A stretch of DNA of 15,123 bases from Woeseiaceae bacterium. GTDB lineage: Bacteria; Pseudomonadota; Gammaproteobacteria; Steroidobacterales; Woeseiaceae. Location of the stretch: NCBI GenBank assembly GCA_013138675.1, contig WTCH01000347.1:1-15123 (forward strand), in the 5' to 3' direction. Shown one piece after another: positions 7,038 through 13,548 of the stretch; position 1 is the first letter of the stretch, and each line of letters starts with the position of its first letter. Below the pieces are notes generated by a model. That model was not told the origin of the DNA. It saw only the letters and a program-made list of their open reading frames with translations, and did no database searches. The translations under genes were made by a program, and so were the position numbers.

Positions 7038-8444
7038 ATGGACAACAAGAAGACGGCGGAATTTGTCAACGACCTCTGGGATTCATCGATCATTCCCCAG
7101 ATCAGCGAGTACATAAAAGTACCCAACAAATCACCAGGGTTCGATCCCGACTGGGAAAAACACGGCCATATGGAAACTGCCGTGCAGATGCTCGAGGCGT
7201 GGTCGAAAGAACAGCCGATCGAAGGCATGACGGTCGAGATTGTGCGTATCGATGGCCGCACGCCGATCTTGTTCATCGAAATTCCCGGCGCGTCGGATGA
7301 TGTCGTGCTTCTGTATGGACACTACGACAAGCAACCCGAATTTAGCGGCTGGGATGATGACCTCGATCCCTGGACACCGGTAATCAAGGACGGCAAATTG
7401 TACGGCCGCGGTGGAGCAGATGATGGCTATGCGACCTTCGGCTCACTGACCGCAATTCGCGCGCTGCAGGAACAGGGCGTTCCGCACGCGCACTGTGTCG
7501 TCATCATTGAAGGCTGTGAAGAGAGTGGCAGCTTCGACCTGCCCTACTACATCGATCTGCTCGAGGACCGTATCGGATCGCCGAGCCTGGTTGTCTGCCT
7601 CGATGCCGAATGCGGCAACTATGACCAGTTGTGGTGCACCACCTCCCTGCGTGGCAACCTCACCGGCCAGCTGCGCGCGGACGTGCTCACCGAAGGTGTG
7701 CATTCGGGTACGGCGAGTGGTGTGGTGCCGTCAAGCTTTCGTGTTCTGCGCAAACTCTTGAGCCGTATCGAAAACGAAGATGACGGCCAGATTCTGCTCG
7801 ACGGCTTGCACGTCGATATACCTGAACAGCGCATTGACCAGGCCAGGAAAGCAGCGGAGACCCTTGGCGCCGGCGCTTTTGAGAAATTCCCCTGGGCCGT
7901 CGACGCTCCATCGCCCAGCCAGTCCAGCTACGAGTTATTGCTCAACAACACCTGGCGGCCGACACTCAGCATCACCGGCGCGGACGGACTGCCAGCGCTC
8001 GTCGATGCCGGCAACGTCCTGCTGCCATTCAACACACTGAAACTGTCATTCAGGTTGCCGCCAACCTGTGATGCAGATGTTGCTGCCAGTACGGTCAAGG
8101 AAGCTCTCGACGCCAATCCACCGCCGCTGTGCAAAGTGGAATTCGAAGTCGAGTCGACGATGGCCGGATGGAACGCACCGCCTGTCGCCGATTGGCTCGA
8201 GGCGTCGATGCACAAGGGTTCAGAAGCCTTCTTCGGCAAACCGTCGATGTACATGGGCACGGGCGGCACGATCCCGTTCATGGGCATGCTTGGCGAGAAA
8301 TTCCCGGAAGCACAGTTCCTGATCACGGGACTGCTCGGACCCAAATCCAATGCGCATGGCCCGAACGAGTTCCTGCACATTGAGACCGGCAAGCGCCTGA
8401 CGAGCTGTGTCGCGCAGGTACTCGAGGATCACTTCAACCGCTAG
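7038..8444 (+). CDS. M20-family metallodipeptidase, carnosinase-like
   Basis: A 468-residue dinuclear zinc peptidase of the M20 family, with the length and layout of cytosolic nonspecific dipeptidase/carnosinase. Visible active-site residues are H95 and D97 (GHYDKQP), D128 (GRGGADDG, bridging), E161 and E162 (GCEESGS), D189 (CLDAECGN), H222 (VHSG, in the lid/dimerisation domain) and H440 (NAHGPNEF). Family members hydrolyse dipeptides, including beta-alanyl-histidine in the carnosinase branch, but also Ala-, Gly- or Cys-Gly dipeptides. No signal peptide is seen, so it is cytoplasmic. AAAAGG at 7025-7030 supports the ATG at 7038. It is the last gene of the run that begins with the beta-alanine aminotransferase, making beta-alanyl dipeptides an attractive but unproven substrate. 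Its stop codon overlaps that of the convergent membrane-protein gene. Confidence 0.88.
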   Translation: MDNKKTAEFVNDLWDSSIIPQISEYIKVPNKSPGFDPDWEKHGHMETAVQMLEAWSKEQPIEGMTVEIVRIDGRTPILFIEIPGASDDVVLLYGHYDKQPEFSGWDDDLDPWTPVIKDGKLYGRGGADDGYATFGSLTAIRALQEQGVPHAHCVVIIEGCEESGSFDLPYYIDLLEDRIGSPSLVVCLDAECGNYDQLWCTTSLRGNLTGQLRADVLTEGVHSGTASGVVPSSFRVLRKLLSRIENEDDGQILLDGLHVDIPEQRIDQARKAAETLGAGAFEKFPWAVDAPSPSQSSYELLLNNTWRPTLSITGADGLPALVDAGNVLLPFNTLKLSFRLPPTCDADVAASTVKEALDANPPPLCKVEFEVESTMAGWNAPPVADWLEASMHKGSEAFFGKPSMYMGTGGTIPFMGMLGEKFPEAQFLITGLLGPKSNAHGPNEFLHIETGKRLTSCVAQVLEDHFNR

Positions 8445-10360
8445 GGCAGCTCAAATTTGCGCTCAAGTTCGTCCGTGTAATCTCGCAATTCCTCGAGGTC
8501 GCCACTCCAGACCCAGGCCTGGAGTGGATTGGCTGGCGTCTGCTCAAGTGCAGCGGCAATAAATGCCCTCGCGGCGTCGAACTCCCCGACCCCTGCAAGC
8601 GTCGTGACCATCATCATATTCAGTTCCGAAGAGCCGCGAAACGCTATTGCCTTTTCCAGGTTTTCGACTGTCGCTTCCGTCTGACCCTGCTGTCTCGAGA
8701 TTCCCGCCATCAACTTGTAGTGGAACTGATTGTACTTCGGGTCCAGCACATAGCGCGGGTTCTCCCGCAACAATTGCGCCAATTCGGTAACAGTGCCAAC
8801 GTCAATGCCGTTACATTTCCCTGGTACTACGTTGCTGAAAAGTTGCGACAACATCGTACCGGCGGTGTAGGTAAATTCAACGTCAGGCAAGTCCCGCCGC
8901 ATTTCCTCGACAACAACGGTATGGTCTTCATCGGACAAATACATGCAGCGCAGGTTAAGTTCCAGAATACGCAGGTAAGCATGTTGCGGTTGCTCAATGA
9001 CAAAACGATCGATCGTCGATAGCGCTCTGATAGGACCTTCTTCAGACAACTGGTAGCTGGCCATTGTAGTAACGGCGCGAACCGATTCGGGGTACTTGAG
9101 CGCCCAGTAGCGACTTGCGATCGACGGCTCGCCTGACAGAGATGCAAACTGGTAAAGAAAATATGCATTCACGAGAACGAAGACCGGTATTGCGACTGAT
9201 GCCACACGCTGCAGGCGCGCAGGGCCTGCAAGCGTTGCCAAAATAAGTGCGTACACAGGCACGGCGACAGGCAGGTAGTTACGATGCTCGAAGTAGAGCT
9301 CCAGCGGCAACACGCTGGACTCCATCATGTGCCCTGTCAGATACCAGAGTATGGCGAGGCTAAACAAGGGGAACCGCCGACGATACATGACGGCGAGCAA
9401 TGACAACCCGAGCCAGGCGATGACTGCGAGCAAAGTTAGCGGATCGAAAAGGCTGCCACTTGTCTCTGGCGGAGTCTGATAGATACCAAGCTCTGACTGA
9501 ATTCCGAAAAGCGCTTTTTGCAGATACACCCAGAGCAATTGTGCCTCGGTCAACAATCGTTCCCAGCCGGTAAATCCCCGTCGCGCAACAATCCATTCCG
9601 GGTAACTGAATTGCATCGCCAGGTATGCGACGACAATCAGCGTCGGGAGAACCAGGAATACGCTTTGCCAGGCCCGCCAATGTCGCAAAGGGACACCATC
9701 TGGACGTCTGAGCACCGTGGCTTCGAGCACCAGAATGTATGCGGGCAACAGCAACCCTATTTCCTTCGACAGAGTCGCAATTGCTGTTCCTGCTCCGAGG
9801 CTGAGAGTCATCCAGACCAGCGCCGAGCGCGGCGCAACGTCAATTCTTCTACGTGCGAGGAGATATCCGCCAAGACCCATCAAGATAAAAAATGAACTTA
9901 GCGTCGCCATTCTTTGCACGACCAGCAGCGACGCAGGCGCAAGCAAAGGCATGCTGACCCAGCACGCAGCAGCGGCTGTTGCCACAATGACAGCCCTGTT
10001 GCGATCGACAGACTGCAGCAAGGTCAGTTGATACAGGCAAGCTGCGAGCAGCAGGGCGTTCAGAAGATGGATCAGAATATTGACGCGCAGAAAGGCTTCC
10101 GCGCCTAGCTCCCAATGCTCCGCTTGCAGGGCAAAGGTCAGCAGCGCAAGCGGCCGCCCACTCGGTCCCGAGGTTCCTGAGAGTACGAAATCCGCGGCTG
10201 ACGCCACATCTTCGATGGCGGCCAGGCCATCCAGGTTGGGAATATCGTCGAGCTGGAAATCGCTGCTAAGCGCAGGCCAGTAGCAAAACCAGGTGAGTAC
10301 GAGAACCGCGAGAAAACCGAAAAGGCTGAGCCGAATCGGCGTAAACGCGGCTCTTGTCAT
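8441..10360 (-). CDS. polytopic GT-C/TMTC-like membrane protein with TPR-like C-terminus
   Basis: A 639-residue inner-membrane protein. Residues 1-410 have about eleven hydrophobic segments (for example 11-30, 90-112, 151-170, 202-218, 308-325, 363-380 and 387-407). Residues 410-639 are a soluble helical domain with TPR-like pairs. Family signatures are FQLDDIPNL (35-43, with acidic pair D38-D39 in the first external loop, as in GT-C glycosyltransferases), SGRPLALLTFAL (67-78), VVQRMATL (147-154), LSKEIGLLLP (197-206) and FEHRNYLP (357-364). These resemble TMTC-like, lipid-linked sugar transferases; acceptor and donor are unknown. The open frame continues upstream to 10759, but that part is only oadB read out of frame. 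The ATG at 10360 overlaps the oadB TGA as ATGA, showing translational coupling at the end of the oad operon. Confidence 0.72.
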   Translation of the reverse strand: MTRAAFTPIRLSLFGFLAVLVLTWFCYWPALSSDFQLDDIPNLDGLAAIEDVASAADFVLSGTSGPSGRPLALLTFALQAEHWELGAEAFLRVNILIHLLNALLLAACLYQLTLLQSVDRNRAVIVATAAAACWVSMPLLAPASLLVVQRMATLSSFFILMGLGGYLLARRRIDVAPRSALVWMTLSLGAGTAIATLSKEIGLLLPAYILVLEATVLRRPDGVPLRHWRAWQSVFLVLPTLIVVAYLAMQFSYPEWIVARRGFTGWERLLTEAQLLWVYLQKALFGIQSELGIYQTPPETSGSLFDPLTLLAVIAWLGLSLLAVMYRRRFPLFSLAILWYLTGHMMESSVLPLELYFEHRNYLPVAVPVYALILATLAGPARLQRVASVAIPVFVLVNAYFLYQFASLSGEPSIASRYWALKYPESVRAVTTMASYQLSEEGPIRALSTIDRFVIEQPQHAYLRILELNLRCMYLSDEDHTVVVEEMRRDLPDVEFTYTAGTMLSQLFSNVVPGKCNGIDVGTVTELAQLLRENPRYVLDPKYNQFHYKLMAGISRQQGQTEATVENLEKAIAFRGSSELNMMMVTTLAGVGEFDAARAFIAAALEQTPANPLQAWVWSGDLEELRDYTDELERKFELP

Positions 10361-11487
10361 GATGTAAACATGATCATAATGCCGGCGGCCACGGCCGAGC
10401 CGATGACGCCGGCAACATTCGGACCCATGGCGTGCATCAGAAGGATGTTGTGCGGGTTCGCATCGAGACCAACCTTGTTGGCGACGCGTGCAGCCATCGG
10501 TACGGCTGACACACCGGCCGCGCCAATCAATGGATTGATCGCCTGTTTCGAGAACCGATTCATGAGCTTGCCCATCAGGACCCCGCTGGCGGTGCCGATG
10601 CTGAACGCGACAATGCCAAGACCCAGAATGAAAAGTGTGTTTACGTCGAGAAACTGCTCTGCACTGAGTTTCGAGCCAACGGCCAGACCGAGAAAAATCG
10701 TCACGATATTGATTAATGCGTTTTGCGTCGTATCCGACAAGCGATCGACAACACCGCACTCACGCATCAGGTTGCCGAACGCGAGCATGCCGATGAGTGG
10801 CGCCGCTGACGGCAACACCAATGCAACGAGTAGCAACAACACAATCGGAAACAGCACACGCTCGGTTTTCGATACCTCACGGAGCTGCACCATTTCGATC
10901 TTGCGCTCGGCTTCGGTCGTCAGTGCCTTCATGATGGGCGGCTGGATCAGGGGCACGAGCGCCATGTAAGAATAAGCTGCAACGGCAATTGCGCCAAGCA
11001 GGTCCGGTGCGAGTTTGCCAGCGACGTAGATCGCGGTCGGGCCGTCGGCACCGCCAATGATGCCTATCGCCGCCGCTTCCCTCAGCGAGAAGTCTGCCCA
11101 GCCAAGGTACGTCAACCCGAGCGCGCCCAGCAAGGTCGCAAAGATGCCGAATTGCGCCGCTGCGCCAAGAAACAGTGTGCGAGGATTGGCAAGCAGGGGA
11201 CCAAAGTCCGTCATTGCGCCAACACCCATGAAAATGATCAGCGGAAACGCTCCGGTCGTAATGCCAACGACGTAGAAGAGATGCAGCAGACCGTCGCCAG
11301 TCGCAATCTCGACGCCCGGTATGTTCGACAACAAGCCGCCAAACCCGATCGTGACCAGCAGCAGTGGCTCAAATTTTTTGACGATACCAAGGTAGAGCAG
11401 CAGCAAGCAGATCAGCAGCATGACGGCCTGGCCGCCGCTCATTTGATAGAGCCCAGAGCCCTGCCAGATTTCGGTGATGAGTTCCAT
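10357..11487 (-). CDS. oadB: Na+-translocating oxaloacetate decarboxylase, beta subunit
   Basis: The polytopic membrane subunit that decarboxylates carboxybiotin and pumps Na+ outward. The 376 residues match the shorter form of the family (Klebsiella OadB is longer, about 430). The conserved GGADGPTAIYV segment carries D148, equivalent to the aspartate needed for Na+ translocation and decarboxylation. Other family signatures are PLLLVTIGFGGLLSNIPG (41-58), the re-entrant-like segment around NALINIVTIFLGLAVG (246-261) and the C-terminal LDANPHNILLMHAMGPNVAG. It starts three bases after the oadA stop and its own stop overlaps the next gene. By itself the beta subunit could also serve methylmalonyl-CoA or glutaconyl-CoA decarboxylase, but OadA next to it settles oxaloacetate. 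Confidence 0.95.
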   Translation of the reverse strand: MELITEIWQGSGLYQMSGGQAVMLLICLLLLYLGIVKKFEPLLLVTIGFGGLLSNIPGVEIATGDGLLHLFYVVGITTGAFPLIIFMGVGAMTDFGPLLANPRTLFLGAAAQFGIFATLLGALGLTYLGWADFSLREAAAIGIIGGADGPTAIYVAGKLAPDLLGAIAVAAYSYMALVPLIQPPIMKALTTEAERKIEMVQLREVSKTERVLFPIVLLLLVALVLPSAAPLIGMLAFGNLMRECGVVDRLSDTTQNALINIVTIFLGLAVGSKLSAEQFLDVNTLFILGLGIVAFSIGTASGVLMGKLMNRFSKQAINPLIGAAGVSAVPMAARVANKVGLDANPHNILLMHAMGPNVAGVIGSAVAAGIMIMFTS

Positions 11488-11490
11488 CGC

Positions 11491-13257
11491 CTAGTTGATC
11501 GAAACCAGCGAGTCGCCCACGGCGACGACACCACCTTCGGAGACGAACACCTGGGAGATCGTGCCCGCTTTGGGCGCGACGACCGCCGTTTCCATCTTCA
11601 TGGCCTCAACAACCACCAATGGGTCGCCTTGCGCCACAACGTCGCCGACTGCAACGTGCACTTTGAAGATATTGCCGGCGAGTACTGCCTTGACTGCGTC
11701 GCCGTTCGCCGCGGGCGCGGGAGCTGCTTGCGTGCCCGGATGGACGTCCGTGAGCTGGCCTCCCTCGGCCACTTCGACGGTATAGGCCTTGCCGTTAACT
11801 CGTACCGAATAGACTGACGCTGCACTGGCCGCTGGTGCGGCGCTTGCCACAGCGGCGGATTTCCCGTCAGGAACCGGCTCGAACGCATCAGGATTGTCAC
11901 GGTTTTCCAGGAAGCGAAGCCCTATCTGCGGGAACAGCGCGTAGGTCAGGACATCGTCGATGACATCGTCGGCCAGGCGTATGCGCTTCTCGATGGCCAG
12001 CTTCTGCAATTCCTCAGTTTGTTTTTCAACTTCCGGCTCCAGCAGGTCAGCCGGCCGGCAAGTGACGGGTTCAGCGCCTTCGAGTACCTTCGCCCGCAAT
12101 TCGGCATTGACCGGTGCCGGTGTGGCGCCGTACTCACCTTTGAGTACACCCGCTGTCTCTTTTGAGATCGTTGCATAGCGCTCACCAGAGAGAACATTGA
12201 TGACCGCCTGCGTGCCGACGATCTGCGACGTCGGAGTAACCAGTGGCAACATGCCGAGATCTTCACGGACGCGCGGAATCTCATCGAGGACTTCGTCGAG
12301 TTTGTCACCGGCGTTTTGCTCACGTAGCTGGCTCTCGAGGTTGGTCAGCATGCCGCCCGGAACCTGGGCGACGAGAATGCGCGAATCGACACCCCTGAGC
12401 GCACCTTCGAACTGCGCATACTTCTTGCGGACCTCTCGAAAATAAGCGGCAATCTCTTCCAGGAGGTTGAGGTCGAGACCGGTGGCCCTGTCCGACTCAT
12501 CGAGTATTGCGACCAACGCTTCGGTGGGCGAATGGCCATAGGTCATACTCATTGAAGATATTGCCGTATCGACGACGTCGATACCTGCTTCGGATGCTTT
12601 CATAAGTGCCGCCGTCGACATTCCGGTCGTCGCGTGGCAATGCAAGTGAATGGGTATGTCGACTGCATCTTTGAGGCGCGTAACGAGGTCAAATGCGACA
12701 TGGGGATTCAGCAGACCGGCCATGTCCTTGATGCAGATCGAGTGTGCGCCCATATCCTCGATCTGCCGGCCCAGATCCACCCAGAGGTCTACGGTATGCA
12801 CCGGGCTCAGGGTGTACGAAATCGTACCCTGGGCATGCTTGCCAACGGCCAGCGTCGCCTTGACGGCTGTCTCGAGATTTCGCATGTCGTTGAGTGCATC
12901 GAAGATGCGGAATACATCCACGCCATTGATGGCGGCGCGCTCGACAAACTTCTCCACCAGGTCGTCCGCGTAATGTCGATAACCGAGGATATTCTGACCA
13001 CGAAACAGCATTTGCTGCGGCGTGTTCGGCATTGCCTCCTTAAGCCGCCGAATACGCTCCCAGGGATCTTCGCCAAGGTAGCGGATGCAAGCGTCAAACG
13101 TCGCGCCGCCCCAGCTTTCGATCGACCAGAAACCGGCGCGATCGAGTTTATCGGCTATCGGAAGCATGTCGTCAATGCGCATGCGTGTCGCCAGCAGGCT
13201 CTGATGCGAGTCGCGGAGTGCTAGCTCGGTGATACCAAGAGGTTTGTTTTCGTTCAT
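11491..13257 (-). CDS. oadA: oxaloacetate decarboxylase alpha subunit, biotin-containing
   Basis: The peripheral subunit that transfers the carboxylate of oxaloacetate to biotin, releasing pyruvate. The 588 residues contain, in order, an HMGL-like carboxyltransferase barrel (about 5-290) with metal ligands D16 (RDSHQS), H206 and H208 (HLHCHATTG) and the carbamylated-lysine candidate K177 (IKDMAG), a PYC/OADA conserved domain (about 300-460), an Ala/Pro-rich flexible linker (about 465-530) and a biotinyl domain with K554 in EAMKMET, 34 residues from the end. All catalytic features are intact. The ATG at 13257 follows oadG by 16 bases. A biotin-linked pyruvate carboxylase B subunit has the same domains; the adjoining oadG and oadB make the decarboxylase reading secure. 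Confidence 0.95.
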   Translation of the reverse strand: MNENKPLGITELALRDSHQSLLATRMRIDDMLPIADKLDRAGFWSIESWGGATFDACIRYLGEDPWERIRRLKEAMPNTPQQMLFRGQNILGYRHYADDLVEKFVERAAINGVDVFRIFDALNDMRNLETAVKATLAVGKHAQGTISYTLSPVHTVDLWVDLGRQIEDMGAHSICIKDMAGLLNPHVAFDLVTRLKDAVDIPIHLHCHATTGMSTAALMKASEAGIDVVDTAISSMSMTYGHSPTEALVAILDESDRATGLDLNLLEEIAAYFREVRKKYAQFEGALRGVDSRILVAQVPGGMLTNLESQLREQNAGDKLDEVLDEIPRVREDLGMLPLVTPTSQIVGTQAVINVLSGERYATISKETAGVLKGEYGATPAPVNAELRAKVLEGAEPVTCRPADLLEPEVEKQTEELQKLAIEKRIRLADDVIDDVLTYALFPQIGLRFLENRDNPDAFEPVPDGKSAAVASAAPAASAASVYSVRVNGKAYTVEVAEGGQLTDVHPGTQAAPAPAANGDAVKAVLAGNIFKVHVAVGDVVAQGDPLVVVEAMKMETAVVAPKAGTISQVFVSEGGVVAVGDSLVSIN

Positions 13258-13273
13258 TGAACTCGTCTTCGGT

Positions 13274-13480
13274 TTATTGGCGGCGGTGTTCCGTTATAGC
13301 GGCCGCTATCGCGGCAATCTCGTCATCTCCAGCATTTGCGGCACCTTTTGCGGGCTGAAACCGACTGACCAAACGCGACATCAGGGTCATCGCGATAACG
13401 AGGACTGTCAGGAACACGAATACTGTGCCCATTCCAGCCAGCATCAGGGTCAGCCCTTCGTTGATTAACTCGTTTTGCAT
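13274..13480 (-). CDS. oadG: oxaloacetate decarboxylase gamma subunit
   Basis: A 68-residue single-pass membrane protein that anchors and assembles the alpha and beta subunits. One hydrophobic helix spans about residues 10-35 (GLTLMLAGMGTVFVFLTVLV), followed by a short cytoplasmic tail ending in DDEIAAIAAAITEHRR, the typical OadG end thought to contact the alpha subunit. The tail has only one histidine, unlike the longer His-rich Klebsiella tail. It is first in the oadGAB order found in many gammaproteobacteria. A TATAAT box (- strand, 13516-13511) lies about 30 bases upstream. The ribosome binding site is weak. Confidence 0.88.
   Translation of the reverse strand: MQNELINEGLTLMLAGMGTVFVFLTVLVIAMTLMSRLVSRFQPAKGAANAGDDEIAAIAAAITEHRRQ
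13291..13314. repeat. palindrome within the 3' end of oadG
   Basis: ATAGCGGCCGCTAT (13296-13309) is a perfect 14-base palindrome, flanked after a two-base mismatch by CCG (13291-13293) and CGG (13312-13314). It lies inside the alanine-rich tail codons of oadG, less than 60 bases before the oadA start. It may form an mRNA hairpin affecting oadA translation or be a by-product of GCN alanine codons. Confidence 0.3.
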
Positions 13481-13510
13481 GTCGGGTCACTGTGATTTGA
13501 TGACCGGCCG

Positions 13511-13516
13511 ATTATA
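13511..13516 (-). promoter_or_regulatory. predicted -10 box of the oad operon
   Basis: On the - strand the sequence is a perfect TATAAT, 30 bases upstream of the oadG ATG; transcription would start near 13504. No good -35 hexamer lies 17 bases further upstream (the bases are ctactt), so an activator may be needed or the match is chance. Confidence 0.4.
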
Positions 13517-13518
13517 CT
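13513..13518 (+). promoter_or_regulatory. predicted -10 box of the Omp85-like gene
   Basis: TATACT matches five of six consensus bases and lies 30 bases before the GTG start at 13549. It overlaps the TATAAT box of the opposite strand. No clear -35 hexamer is seen around 13490-13496. Confidence 0.3.
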
Positions 13519-13548
13519 GAATTAGCCGCCCCTAAGTAGCGTTCAAAC

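Noticed and set aside
10361..10759. Extension of the membrane-protein reading frame by 133 codons upstream
   Set aside because: This stretch is oadB in another frame; its translation is Arg/Cys/His-rich with no membrane segments, and the ATG at 10360 with the ATGA overlap begins a normal hydrophobic N-terminus.
10370..10969. Antisense open frame of 199 codons within oadB
   Set aside because: Ser/Thr/Ala-rich translation without motifs, fully inside oadB; explained by codon bias of the real gene.
12634..13224. Antisense open frame of 196 codons within oadA
   Set aside because: A shadow of a highly conserved gene; no domain, no ribosome binding site and no independent context.
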